Source: Calonectria ilicicola (taxonomy: Eukaryota; Ascomycota; Sordariomycetes; Hypocreales; Nectriaceae). From it: a stretch of DNA of 64,000 nt. Location: positions 6,200,001 to 6,264,000 of the forward strand of contig CP085825.1 in assembly GCA_020809705.1 (NCBI GenBank), given 5' to 3'. Both the position numbers and the translations under genes were made by a program. Shown here one piece after another: positions 1-11,748 of the stretch. Numbering within the stretch: position 1 is the first letter of the stretch; every line of letters begins with the position of its first letter. The notes below the pieces were generated by a model. The model saw only the letters and a program-made list of their open reading frames with translations. It was not told the DNA's origin and did no database searches.

Positions 1-192
1 GGTGACTGTTGTGGTGAGGAGGTGAGAGGGCATGGGCGAGAGGTAGTCGGGAATGACTTTTGGAGCATGGGCTTTGAGGGCGTCCATGGCGGCCGCGACA
101 GATGAGGCCGATGAGGTTGTGCTATAGGCCCGACAAGCTATGAAGCCGCGCTGGCGGCCCAACACCGAAGCTGGTCTCAAAAACGTCTTCAT
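1..192 (-). CDS. 5' end of a mitochondrially targeted protein (partial)
   Basis: An ATG at 192 opens a frame that stays open for 64 codons to the window edge. The first 25 or so residues (MKTFLRPASVLGRQRGF..) are rich in Arg, Ser and Ala with no acidic residue, which fits a mitochondrial presequence. The following stretch contains PDYLSPMPSHLL. That phrase reminds me of the N-terminal region of fungal HTD2/MaoC-type 3-hydroxyacyl-thioester dehydratases of mitochondrial fatty acid synthesis, but too little is visible to name the gene. It lies upstream of, and on the same strand as, no other gene in the window. Confidence 0.5.
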   Translation of the reverse strand, partial: MKTFLRPASVLGRQRGFIACRAYSTTSSASSVAAAMDALKAHAPKVIPDYLSPMPSHLLTTTVT

Positions 193-1039
193 CTTTTTTT
201 TCTTGGTCTTCTCAATCCTACCTTAGTACAGCTCTCAACACCTGAGCCGCAAGGATGCAAACAATCAAGTCTCGGTATCTGTGTGATGTGATGCTTGTAT
301 ACAACAACTCTTCCTTTGCCGACGCCGATGCCGATGGTTTCCGCTCTTGGGAGAGAAAGTTTTGGATGTAGCACCCGGAAGCACAGCTCACAATCGAGTC
401 CAAAGACTTTTTCCGGTGGCAGCCAGGGTTGGTCGTGAGCTAGATTAGACCTCTTTACTTTGTTTGAAACAGCACGTTGTGGTGCCGTTGTTGTGTTGAA
501 CCGATTAGTTGTAGCTCGGGAGTTGACCAGCGCTCACCCAGCGAAATTTCCAATGGGGGAATTGGATATGCTTAGAGCCCCACGTCAGCTTCGCGACAAA
601 GACACAATTCACCACAATCAACAGGCTGGAAAGGGACAATGCAGGCTCTTCAAGCATACTTTCCAACCTCTTCGCAAATTACTCATCAACCTCTTTTTTA
701 TTCTTCGTCATTACTAGATGGTAGAGTAGCTTTGCAGCCCCGAGGCAATTACATACGTCCTCCTCACCCATTTTTCTTGCAACATCTACATGATAAAAGA
801 TGTTATTTTCCCAATTACGTCAAGACCATCCCCGGCTCTTCATCAAGCCAAGGGGGCGCAATCTGGGGCCCATAAAAGAGATGGTTCTATCCTTCGCGGT
901 TCCCAACAGCCCAAAATCCCCCGGACGCCTAGCATCCGCATCACATTATCTTGCGCTTTTGAAACCTCCCAGCGGGAAGCACTGACCGCACCCGGTACAG
1001 TGGGATTCATGGATTCGCATTTGCCACCGGCAAGTCAAC
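193..1039. other. Intergenic: promoter of the leftmost gene and 3' flank of the sphingolipid methyltransferase
   Basis: No coding signal is convincing here. The stretch next to 192 is the promoter and 5' UTR of the partial minus-strand gene; a pyrimidine tract (191-214) lies just upstream of its ATG. The distal part is the 3' flank of the methyltransferase. Short ORFs at 460-1068 have no domain and unlikely composition. Confidence 0.5.
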
Positions 1040-2867
1040 TTAGGAAAGGTACTCGGAAGGAGACTTGACGTTGTTCTTGGCAGCCCAGGCCTGGAGATCA
1101 GCACGGGTGTTATTCAGAGCATCCGAGAGGGCAAACTGAGTGGGGACACCCTCGATTCGGTGGGTCGAGTTGAGGTTCTTGACAAGGGTGATCTGGAAGC
1201 AAGTGGCACTGCCCTGGCGGGAGACGATGGTAGAGTAAGCCAGGAAGTACTCCCAAATCTATTTTAGCGAATATGTTAGTCAAACTGTCCGGACTTCAAA
1301 TACTCAACCAGGAAAACTTACGCGGAACCATCTCTTGCCGTACTTAGCCTCAACCTTCTCACGGTTGGCCATCCAGTTGCGGTACCATCTCCAGAGAGTG
1401 GCAGAGTAGTGAACACCAATAGTGTCAACGTGCTTGACCTCGAAGCCAACGCCCTCAAGCTTGTCGATAACCCAGCCAAGAGGAGTAGAAGCATCAGCAC
1501 CAGGGAAAATGTACTTGTTCATGAAGAGACCCCAGGTGAAATCCTCATACTGCCAAGCCTTACGGAGACCAGCGTACTGAAGGAAGAAGACACCATCATC
1601 GTCGAGCATGTTGTAAACCTGGGTAAGGAAGGTGGAGAAGTGGCGGATACCGACGTGCTCAGACATCTCGAGACTGGTAATCTTCTTGTAGCCACCCTCG
1701 GGAACAGGAGTGTCACGGTAATCCATGCACAGAATCTTGCTCTGGTCCTCAGGAATTCCGACCTTGCGCATAGCAGCGTTACCCCAGGCAGTCTGGTTGC
1801 GACCAAGAGTGATACCAGTAACCTTAGCACCATAGTTCTCACTGGCGAAGCGGGCAAGAGTACCCCAACCGCAGCCAAGATCAAGCATGGTGTCGCCCTC
1901 CTGGAGATCAATCTTTTCACAGACGACAGCAAGCTTGTTGTCCTGGAGCTCCTCAAGGGTCTCCTCCTTGGTGATGTCGGAGATGATACCGGAGGTGTAG
2001 ATCATGCGAGGACCAAGGAACCAGCCGTAGAAGTCATCACCGCGGTCGTAGTGGTCACGAACCTGCTCCTCATCTGCAGTTTGTTAGACAATGATTTGGC
2101 CTAGGGAGGTCTGGTTCAGGGGCACATACCTTGGGAACGAGTGTGCATAATAACTTCAGGAATCATGCCAAAGAGGAAGAACTTGATAAGGCCAATGGTG
2201 AAGCGGAAGTTGGCCCAATCGTGGCGGTACTCGAGAGCGTCGAGACAGTCGCCCTTGAAGTCAACATCACCATCGAAGTACATCTCGTGGAATGTCTCCA
2301 TAGCAATCTTGGTGTTGCCTCGGTACTTGAGGCGATCCGACTCCTTCTTGAAGTCGAGGTAGTGCTCGACACCACGGCCAGGGAAACGAACCTTCTCGTT
2401 CTTGCGGGGGCTAACGGTGGAGATAACCAACCACCAAGCACCGAGCAGTGGAAGGTCGACGAGGAGGGCAAAGAAGACGGTGGTCTTGAAGCCACCGCCG
2501 ACCTTCCAGCTCATGTACCAAGGAACCAAGACGAGGATGGAGATCAGGGCATAGTTGTTGAAGGTGTCGGCACCGGGGCCATCAGCGGGAAGGGGGGCAT
2601 TGTGGATGGCGGGAGACTGCGGGGAGATGGGTTAGCATTCTCAGAACAGTTCAAGCCATTGGCAGCACCAATTGATTGGGGGGAAATAGCAGGATGAAGA
2701 AAAAGGCATCACTGAACGAGCAGGAATGCATTGCAATTGCATATCATTCATTTACTGACCTTGGTCGTGGGGACACCGTAGTTCTCAAGCTTGTCAAAGT
2801 CGGGCTGTGTGAACTTGGGCGTTTCAACATACTCAAAGTCGGCGTCTGTGACACCGGTCTTTGCCAT
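1040..2867 (-). CDS. Sphingolipid C9-methyltransferase
   Basis: Adds the C9 methyl group to the sphingoid base of fungal glucosylceramides, using S-adenosylmethionine at the ER membrane. Four exons fit: 2867-2760, 2616-2130, 2073-1322 and 1258-1040, giving 521 residues, with all junctions GT-AG and frames closing on TAA. The N-terminal third has two hydrophobic segments (about residues 54-75 and 79-100). A cyclopropane-fatty-acid-synthase-like methyltransferase domain follows, with the SAM-binding motif LDLGCGWG at about 262-269. SLEMSEHVG and the aromatic C-terminal half also match this fungal family, whose members are about 510-530 residues. The family is tied to membrane properties, hyphal growth and virulence in other fungi. 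Several fungi have two paralogues and I cannot tell which this is. Confidence 0.93.
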
Positions 2868-4584
2868 TTTGACGAAGAGGCGATGGCCCAATTGCACCAA
2901 TGGCTAAAGAAGACGAAGATGAAAGGATGCAAGAGGAAGAAAAAGTCGAGATAGGGCCAAGTGTTAAAGCTGCCGTGGCCTTGTCGGGGGGTGTGGGTTT
3001 TTTTCCGTTCGGGACAGTTTTCGTGGCGTGGCGGGGGGCAGAAGCAATGATGCAGGGAGCTTTGGCCCAGTGACGACTGGAAATGGGGGGGTGCGCCAGT
3101 GCGAACAAGGGGCGCAAGGGGCGCAGGGGGGGGGGAAGGACCAAGGGCGGTGAATGAGAGAGCTGCGAATAAAAAGAGGGCCACAACTTTCGGTCGGGCC
3201 AATTGGCCAACAGGAGGTCGCAGAGAGGCTGGCGGCAGGGGGGCCGCCTCTGTGCTTCTGGGATTTCAGAGCTAATCCTGTGGGTTCAGGGTGCTGGCAG
3301 CTACAGATCTCCGTGGTCTTCAACACCGTCCAATTATAGGGGCTCAACACGCTGTTCCACTGCAGAGCAGGACTGCTTCAGCGTGGATTCCCAGACCTAT
3401 CTAATGCTTTACAGACCGTTTCAGCACCCAGATTGGGTCGCTGAGGAGCACGACCACGCCAAGAGGATCCCCTCCAACGTCCCGTAAACGCCCTAAGACG
3501 CCAAAGAGGCCCCCCCGCCATTCTCCCCAACCTCAACCATGTCTCTCGCATTGTGATTTGGATGTCCACTCTATAATGAGCTTCTTCATTTCCATCCACC
3601 TAGCCGGCAGTTGTAATTTCATCCCCTTAGCCCTCACGACTTGGTATTCCTGCCCTGTTCTATGCTCTCATATCAATCAAAATCCACAATCGCTAAACCA
3701 TTCATTATAATGATGTCGCCATCCCTCCCAACCCCAACATACAAACTAGCCAAAGCCGGGCCCACAAGCTTCAACCGACCTTTTAGAACATATCCGTGCT
3801 TCAGCTCATCTCTGCCATATCAGGACATCGGGCCAGACTCTTGACCTTGAACAATGATAAAGGCCGAGTCAAGAACATAAGGGTCCAGACCCCTCCCCCC
3901 GTCCCCATCACCAATACCAACCCCCGGCCTCGCTACATCTAGTACACTAATTTAGGAGCCTAGGCTCCCGAGGATGCTTATTTCAGAACAGCACGTTGTG
4001 GAGGCGCCGGCATCTCGCAGTGTCTTACAGGTACAAACAGGCCTGGTGATGGATGTTGAGATGCAGGCTAGTCCCATTTCCACTCTGGTCTCCGCTCATC
4101 CTCTTTTCAGGATACGTGGTCTCTTGAGCCGCGCCGCCCGCTTCGGTTGTCTCAAACCGCACCTCCAATGAAATAGTTGGCGAAAAACGTGTTCTCTCTC
4201 TTGAGGCGTAAACAGGGCCCTCGAGGCTCCTACCGTGGGCCATCCAAGGCAACAAAATTACTGAGAGATTGCTCCTGTTAATTTTCTTCTTTCCCTTTAG
4301 AGGCCCTGATATCTTGAAGAACCCATCACTCCGTAGAATTATCGGCTGTTGCACAAGGCTCCACCATGGTCCCGGGGAATACTCCCGCTTCAGTGCTGTC
4401 CACCGCCGGGGGCTGAACTCTGCCTCTCTGGTGAGCACGATTTCCTTCTTTTTTTTTTCTTCTTCTTCTTTGGGGGGGATTCAAAGGAAATAGCAAGGGG
4501 AATGAGTATACTAGTCAAGTGTGCGACCGCAAGTCTTGTGTTTGATGAAGTTTGCTACAAAGGAGGGAGACCTAAAAGGGGACC
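2868..4584. other. Intergenic: promoter of the methyltransferase gene and unassigned DNA
   Basis: The 250 bases after 2868 are the 5' UTR and promoter of the minus-strand methyltransferase; G-rich runs at 3020-3135 (C-rich on the coding strand) fit a pyrimidine-rich fungal promoter. From 3200 to 4584 I see only short overlapping ORFs with no family resemblance and a T-rich tract at 4446-4472. Confidence 0.45.
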
Positions 4585-5055
4585 TCATTCACGTATCACA
4601 GTTGCGCCCTGAGGCGTAACACGAAACTCGCCTATTCTCACATTTCCGTCTCTTTCACGGAAAGGAAGATAGAACGCAAAATTCCCGAGGTCCCGGTGCC
4701 CGCGGGGACCGCTATCGCGATTTTTCATCCCAACCCAGTATGAACATCTTGATGTTGAGTTCCCAAATCCTGAGTTAGCCGTGTTCCCAGCTTTCCGGGA
4801 CCAAGTTACCAGCGCATTGGCACTTTCTTCAGCAGGGGGCTTCAATCACACACGTTGATAGGCCCTCGGCTCAAGTTCCACCACAAGGCGCCCAATTATT
4901 TCCATAATGGGCATAAGTGCCAAGGCCAGCCCACTTATCGGCCAGAGCAACGCAGCAACGTCAAACCGCCTCACAGATCCTCTTAGCTTCGATCTCTGTA
5001 CATTATCCCCGTCGCCCCCAGTCGCAACTCGTGCTGGGACGGTTGAAGTTTCCAT
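4585..5055 (-). CDS. Possible two-exon hypothetical protein with one membrane segment
   Basis: One minus-strand frame is open from the ATG at 5055 to a TGA at 4848-4846, then open again in the same frame to 4585. A candidate intron (4853-4770, starting GTGTGT and ending CTCAG, 84 nt) would remove the TGA and keep the frame, giving 128 residues. The first exon includes a hydrophobic stretch (ALLWPISGLALALMPIMEII). The second is hydrophilic. The branch-like TAAC sits very close to the acceptor, which weakens the model. I recognise no family. It may be non-coding, a pseudogene, or a small membrane protein. Confidence 0.25.
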
Positions 5056-5239
5056 AATGCACGCATGGCCGCCCAATGAGGCCGAGTCAATGTCGCTTTA
5101 GGACATGGGCGACTCTTTCGGTGTCAGCAGTGTTTGATCTACTACTAACTCAGGCCTGGTCTAGCTTCGCTCAATGCATGCCCCAAGTATCTCTCGGGTT
5201 TGAGTCCATCCCAAGTCCTAACCCACCCTGCGCGATTCG

Positions 5240-5246
5240 TATAAAG
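5240..5246 (+). promoter_or_regulatory. TATA-box-like element upstream of the small secreted protein
   Basis: TATAAAG sits about 215 bases upstream of the ATG at 5459. The interval between is pyrimidine-rich (T-run at 5330-5341), as is usual for 5' leaders of strongly expressed secreted proteins in filamentous ascomycetes. The position relative to the ATG implies a leader of roughly 180 nt. This is inferred from sequence only. Confidence 0.4.
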
Positions 5247-5458
5247 AGCCTTTTCAATGCCCTCTTGTAGTGTATTATCATTTCTTCCAACACTCCTTGG
5301 TGGTATTTCCTTATCGTGACGCTTTTTTGCTGTTTTTTTTCACTCTTGGCCTGGGGCTAGGAGTACACATGCTTTGAATTTTGCTTGTTGCCTAAGAATC
5401 CTTCAGGGTCCAATCTTCGAACACCACTAATTTACCCATCGTACCTGCCTCAAGCACC

Positions 5459-6107
5459 ATGTATTTGTTCAAAATCGCCATTTTTGCATCCCTGGCATCG
5501 TCTGCCATTATTCCGCCCGCTCAAAAACGAGCCGATCTCTTGCAGGCCCAGGACTACGCCCAGTTCCAAATATCTGATGGTGTTGCTGGAAATGCCCTTC
5601 AAGAGGTTGCCCAGAAATTTCCAGTGCGTATTTCTCGGCAGATTCAACACAGTGGTTCGTCATCATATACTAAGAGGCGTTCAGGTCGAGCAGTTTCGAG
5701 CGAATCTCGCAGGCGTGAGCGCAAACGATCTGTCAATCCTCAAGGCAGCCCGGGTGACAGCCGAGAATGCCGAAACAGGCCAAGGAGGCTTCAACGACGC
5801 GATAGCTCAGGTGGGAGCAGACTCTGATGACGGAAAGGCTTTGCAAGTTGGGTAAGTCTAATGCGACAACCTCTTATCGCAAGTGTCTCAGACACAACCG
5901 TAGGCTGACACCAAACACAGCAAAATCAAGAACAAGGTTTTAAAATTGGAACTTGAGGTCCTTTCTCTTCAAATCGAAATGGCCCAGGGCAATGGAGACC
6001 AGTCACAGATCGACCAAGAGCAGACCAAGTTGGATAACAATGTAGCAACAGACCAAAAGAGCGCTGGAGATCAGAGTCAGAGCGTCAACTTTTCTGGCAG
6101 CTCGTAG
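5459..6107 (+). CDS. Small secreted protein (fungal-specific family)
   Basis: Three exons (5459-5623, 5685-5851, 5921-6107) join in frame to a 172-residue protein. A signal peptide (MYLFKIAIFASLASSAI) is followed by a Lys-Arg near residue 23 that may be a Kex2 site. The mature part has the arrangement I know from a widespread ascomycete small-secreted-protein family: an AQFQISDG segment, then LAGVSANDLSILK, GGFNDAI, KIKNKVLKLELEVL and a Q-rich end with EQTKLDNNV. It has no cysteines, unlike most effectors. The C-terminal half is probably helical or coiled-coil. Function is unknown. The two introns are 61 and 69 nt. Confidence 0.85.
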
Positions 6108-7097
6108 CCTTAACACGACCACTGTTCTGTAATGAGGCTTGACTTCCTTCTACCATCTTCATAAAAGGACCGCGCAACCTGGCCGCAAAGCTGGGCTACT
6201 AAGTCAAGCTGATGACAGAAAGGACCAAGAACTTTCGTTTCCCCCACAGCGGCATCGAAATCGCTAGCGGGTCCTAGCGACGAGATCGAGGTCAGCGACT
6301 CTGCTGCACGGGGTGTTTGGGCGTGGTAGATGCAGGATTGAATTAGGAATGAGAAAAAACAGGATGTCTCGTTCCACACGGAATCAGCCTCCGTCCAAAG
6401 AAATGCACAATCTCCCTGCCCAAACATAGTAGAGCACATAGAGCACCATCGCGGTTAATACGTAATAAATGAGTAGGTGTTTGTAACAAACAAATTCGAA
6501 GAATAGACTCACTTGATTTCTCTGCAAGCTATTGCATTGTGGGGTCACGGCATTTGTGCCCAGGTGTTTAGCCACCGGACTTCTTTACACACAATCGCAT
6601 ATAGTCCCAGAGTTGTACCCTGGGCGTTTTTTTTATTGCACGATGCTCTTTGCTCTTTACCCTGATCCAGAACTGGGAGGAGGCGATTTCCTTGCAAATT
6701 TAAGGCCGTTACCAGTCAAGTTCCACCTTCCAAGCCTCAATGGCAGGTGCTCCCACCACACTCACCCATGGCCAGCTGGCCAGCATGCTGTCAGCAAGCT
6801 CTGCTAATTGCCCTCCTGCCAAATTGACAAAGGTTCTTTCCCAGTTCAATGCCCCCTTTCGCCTGGGCCCAAGGATTTTACAACAGGTGTCGCCAGTGGG
6901 TGTCAGCGGCACCTTTAACAAACATCGTCAAATCTTGACTCTACATAACAATACCATCACAAATCACAAATCACATCAGTTGTTTGTTCTTCTCGTCTAG
7001 GGACTCCCCGATAACCACTCGAACCTGGCGCTCCTCGCAGCACCATAACTCGTGAATTATTCTTTGTCGGCATTGTTTTCGTGGAGAAAGAATCAAG
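6108..7097. other. Intergenic: 3' flank of the secreted protein and promoter of the 7.1 kb gene
   Basis: I see no supported gene. An ORF at 6740-7000 has no features beyond length. The last 150 bases are presumably the promoter and leader of the membrane protein gene starting at 7098. Confidence 0.45.
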
Positions 7098-7729
7098 ATG
7101 TCTCACCCGTTTCCTGAAGTGCCAATGACCCCAATAAAACCACGAGCCCAACCTAGAGCTGTGTCTTAGGGAGCGCAATCTACTCAAATGGTGCCATTTG
7201 CATCACCCGACACGATATATGGAAATCCGAGTGGTCATCGGGAGGTATCTATCCAGCCTCTTAATCCCTATGGGCGGTACTAATGTGCCCAAGATCACGT
7301 CACAGTATCCCAATGAGCCATTCGCAAATCACAACCCCTGCAATGAGGCCACATCAGTTAGCGACTGGGGTATCACTGTATCTTCGTCGTTTGTGTGTTG
7401 TTTTGAATAACAATTAATACCATTTTGCAGGACGGTTCTGCGGATAATTTTGAGGAAGATATCGAGGCATGGCCTCCCACGGTTAGACTCCCCCTGACAA
7501 TCGTAGCACTCTTAGGACACTGACGATTTCCTTTTGGCAGCCCCCACCAAGATATCAACCGCATCACAATTATCTGTCACAATCTGGATTAGAGATACAC
7601 AGTCTCCCAACAAACAATTCTCATCGGAGAGCTTTCAGAATAGGCTTGGTGGTGTTTGCATCCTTGGTAGGGATCGCGGTCATCGTTATTGGTGTTTACT
7701 TTCTAATCGCACAACTTGCCCCTAAGTAA
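7098..7729 (+). CDS. Small protein with a single C-terminal membrane segment, five exons, unrecognised
   Basis: Five small exons (7098-7118, 7170-7244, 7306-7356, 7431-7481, 7541-7729) join in frame into 128 residues. All four introns are GT-AG, 51-74 nt, and all are phase 0. The first has a weak donor (GTGCCA), so the start exon is the least certain; an internal ATG at 7188 is an alternative. Residues 1-95 are polar, Pro- and Asn-rich, with an acidic patch (DNFEEDIEAWPP) and PPPRYQPHHN. Two Arg precede a hydrophobic helix at about 100-123 (VFASLVGIAVIVIGVYF), then only about five residues. This is tail-anchored topology, so the N-terminal part would face the cytosol. No domain is recognised. 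None of the exons stands out alone as a long ORF, so such a gene is easily missed. Confidence 0.6.
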
Positions 7730-9234
7730 CTACCATTCCTGTGGATCAGCACCCACCATTGAACTCTGCCGCGCTAGGCGTACCAAAATCGATTCTGTTA
7801 TTTTGACAGAATCCATTTCTACAAGAACCTTCTTTGATGCGACACCGACATGCCAAGAAAATACGTACATAGCAACATAACATTTCAAATTCCATGGGGC
7901 ACCAACTGCATGTTTGACTGCTCTGGGACTAACACGTTTCAAATTGGAGCACCTGGCTAATATTAGAATGCACTATCAACCTTCCCCACTCATGGTGACA
8001 AACAGAAACCAAGCTCTATCAAAAGGGATGCCGTATCCAAGCCATTAATCAATACAACTATATGTCTAATTTAGTCCGTTATGTCAATGTCCTCGATACA
8101 AGTCGCTCCGTGTTGTGGAGTTGGTCACATCTCCGCCCAGCCACGCAGTGACAAGATTCACGCTATCACACACTTGAGTAAAAAAGCCCAACAAGGACAA
8201 AGGAAAACGAAAAAGGAAGCTAACGTAGTGCTTTATTTCTCAACTTCAGCTTTCATTATACTTATTTGTTCCCTTTATGTAGTCCCATGCATGCTCCGGT
8301 GTGTGCCGTGTTTTCGGTCACCCCCTTCCCGGCTACTACAGGCATTACATTCTGACAGGTCGCCACAACTCGCGGCGTTTACCATTCCTTCACCGACAGC
8401 ATCTTCCCAGACCGACATGTTCTCCGACCGTCCCGCCATTACAGTCAGCAACATTCAGCGTATGCCGTGACAAAGCTATCACACAGTCATGCAGTCATGG
8501 GCACAAAATGGCTGGGTGATGGCCAGACAAGGTCGGGATCGACAAACGGAAGTAGATATCACTGGAAGCCAAGAACATTCCAGATTAACCAACATGCAGG
8601 GCGATTCGTGTAGAGTGGTCTGATGGAAAACTCGCTCGGCACTCAAGTTTGGTCAGACTTGGTAAGATGATGAGGTCCCCCGCTTTCAGAGTCTCATGGC
8701 CCTGAGCTAATGTAACCGTCATCACATTGAGAGGGAAGACCGTCGTCATTTCCGTCTCACCAGATTATTAAATCTGACTGAAATTGGACAATGAGCCCTC
8801 CCAGCCGGCAAATGAAAACGTTTTTCTGGTCAGCATTTAAGCGTGGCAGCCACAATAATGCAGATTGGGGCATGCCGAGACCGTCGGTCCCGTCAAAGAC
8901 GGTTTGATTCCCTTTCATTCCTCAGCCTCCCGAGACCAAAGCGGAAACGGTACGTCTATTCTGAGCAGGCATGATTCGCTCTGAAACCAAGAGGAGGTGT
9001 CCACTGACGTGCAGGGCGATCATTCCCTAATTCCACTCTCCACTATCGTATTGAGATATGCCCATCTTGCTACAATCGCGTCCAAGATTGTGGATAACCA
9101 TTGTCGATGCAGTGACCAGGTTGGTCACCATTGCATGTTGGTGTCTCAACAGGGGATTTCATGCATAGTACACAGTATGCAAATTAACGGGCTACAGGAG
9201 AGGGTTTTTTATGCAAATATTCTATTTTGAATTT

Positions 9235-9270
9235 TTCTTCTTCTTCTTCTTCTTCTTCTTCTTCTTCTTC
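9235..9270 (+). repeat. (TTC)n microsatellite
   Basis: About twelve consecutive TTC units interrupt otherwise unstructured intergenic DNA. The poly-Phe, poly-Ser and poly-Lys ORFs seen across it in three frames are artefacts of the repeat. Confidence 0.9.
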
Positions 9271-10284
9271 ATCATTTGTTTCCTCTTCCCTCCTTCTCTC
9301 CACGTACGCCTACTCTGGGCTCTTTGGACGGGCCTGGTGTTTTGGGCCTCGCGCGGTGTCCTTTCCAAGTACATACAGTACCCAACAACTTTCAAATGCA
9401 ACTGGACACCCTGCCAGGCCCTCAGGTATTTGGGTTGGTTGCGCAAAGAGACCATTGACTTGTCATTTGGACATTGTCCCATTGCGTTGTTGGTGCCGGG
9501 GACAGGCGAATTAGGATGCATCTTTCAACCGCGGTCGATAATAGGCGACGCTAAAGCAAGCAGGAATAACCGCAACCAGTCTAGCTTGAATCGGCAGGGT
9601 CTGTACCTCTTGGCTTCGTGTTGGTTCAAGGTCGCGCATTTTGACAGGAACCAGAGTCTCATGATGACCGGGAACCGGCACCGGGGGGGCCTGATTTCAT
9701 TCTTGGAGGGGGTCGAGACGAGGGCGAGACGCTTCTACGAGAACCCGACAGACTGGAGATGGGCCCGGATTCAGCGCGCCATTGGATTTTGATGGACAAG
9801 TCATACGATCGATGACGACGGAGAGCAGTTGGAGCAATGGCGGAGAGGGCGTCAACGAGGCAGTGGTTGGCTTGGCCTACAGGAAAAGTCGGCGCAGTGG
9901 CTTGCTGAGTTGGGTGACTTCGATTGCATACCTCGCTTCTCAAGGCGACATGAGGTGAACATGGAAGGCCCCCAAACAAGTACAATTAGCAGACAAGGAC
10001 AACCTTTCAGATTGACCGAAGGATGTAAAATTCGAGAGCTTTCTCTTGCCGGCGGCAGCGATGACAATGGATTGTCGCACAGACTCCACTATATATCATC
10101 TAAAGGGGAGTGGTGCCCGTGAGGACCTTGGCGATGAGCGATGGGAGGAAAAGTAGGGGGCTGACAGAGACACACAAGCCAACACAAGCCAGCGACCAGA
10201 CCTGCTGCTGGCTGGCCTGTTAAGTAAGGTGGGCATGCTGACCTGCGCAGCGGCAGAAAATGCAGTGGGTGCAGGCCACGAAAC

Positions 10285-10325
10285 AGAAAGCCCAAGCCCA
10301 AGCCCAAGTCCAAACCCAAACCCAC
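10285..10325 (+). repeat. Short tandem CCCAAG/CCAAAC run
   Basis: A degenerate six-base tandem (CCCAAG repeated, drifting to CCAAAC) lies in intergenic DNA. On the other strand it reads as a GLGLDLGLGLG-type ORF without biological support. Confidence 0.75.
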
Positions 10326-11694
10326 ACCATTGATGCAGAAGACGCTCGTGTTGTGTGTAACACCAGAAGGCGACAACGGGGGAGGGATGCCGTACGTTCA
10401 GCCGCAGGGAGCGCAGAAGTGTGATCGATCTGTACTAGTGGATCTTTCGAATTGGACTTACGGTATGCGATTTGGAGATAACACCGCCAGCGGCTCATGG
10501 GGGAACCCTTCCCCCGCCGGCGGTCGAGAATCGAGGGGCAGATGGGCAGGGAGCCGGTGGGTGCCAATTGGGGGATAGCGGACATGGTTGGCTACAGGTA
10601 TACAGGGCTGTGGCAGGGAGCAGAGAGCAGCGAGAATGGGGAGATGATGTCGATAATGGTCCGTCCAGTGATGGAGAGCCCATGGCGTTTGCCCCACGAC
10701 GACAGGCGTTGAAACCACAAGCTCCGACGCATTCGGTTGACTAGCGGGTTACCCACCAGAAAAAAAAAAGCGAGAAAAAAGGAGGATTCGCTAGTTGTTC
10801 AACCCTTGAAGAAGCTGCAAGACGCGGGCCAAGGGTGTGTAGCATGAAGAAAATGGGGCCCTAGACGGTCGACGGTGGTTTGGCCGAGCCAACAGGGCCT
10901 AAAGCTCGCTGGATGTTGCTTTTTGTCCCCCTCCCCCACACACCACTACCTCATTCACAAATATCCCATCCAATTAAGCGTTGCGGATGCGCAGCGGAGG
11001 AGCAGTCAGATATCAGTTTCCGGGCTCCATGTTGGGTTGGGTTACTGTATCCCAGTAGCTTGACGCAATCTCAACGATGCGTCCTGGTGTTGGTCGACGA
11101 TGGAATTCCCCTCTTTGCTTCCAACTCCAGCTCAAGGCCCGTCGTGTTGCGGGGAAATGGCGTTCCCTTGACCCTTGTCTGACCTGGCCGAGCGAGCCCG
11201 TGACCACAAGCAATGCCTCTCGCTCGCTCTCTTGTCAGCATGTTAAGAACGCCAAAATGCAAGGCCGCAAGGGTTCTGGCTCTGTCACAACTGCGATGGA
11301 TGACAAGGAAGGAATCAACCCCTGCGGACCGTTTGATCATGAGATGGAGGAGGGATATGTGCGCATCTGGACCGAGCTCTGTCATGTATAATCGGGATCC
11401 CATCACGCAACGCCAACCACACACTCACATATACGGACACACATGCACACCTAACCACCCTCAAGCCGCCCGCACACGCCCCCTCCCCGATGGGGCCAGG
11501 AAGTGTGGTGTTAGCCGCGCTACAAATCATATCAACCGTTCAGATTCTGCTTATGTCGAACTGAGGCACCGGCCGACGATGGGTCAAGTTTGAGCACAAT
11601 GAGCCGCTCGTTGGTTAGCTTCCCGTGGGGCTTTTCGCACGGCATCGATTGTATCCGTGCCTCTCACGTCACCTTAGGGCTTCTCACATTTCTG

Positions 11695-11748
11695 TTTTTT
11701 TTTTTTTGGTTTTTTTTTTTGGTTTTTTTCGGGTCTTTTTTTTTTTTA
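11695..11748 (+). repeat. Interrupted poly-T tract
   Basis: Three runs of ten or more T, separated by GG or CGGG, lie in the desert. Such tracts are common in fungal intergenic DNA and may exclude nucleosomes. They do not encode protein. Confidence 0.8.

Noticed and set aside
1409..2104. Plus-strand 231-codon ORF
   Set aside because: Antisense shadow of the sphingolipid methyltransferase exon.
9211..9792. Plus-strand 193-codon ORF beginning with poly-Phe
   Set aside because: It starts in the (TTC)n repeat and has no recognisable feature afterwards.
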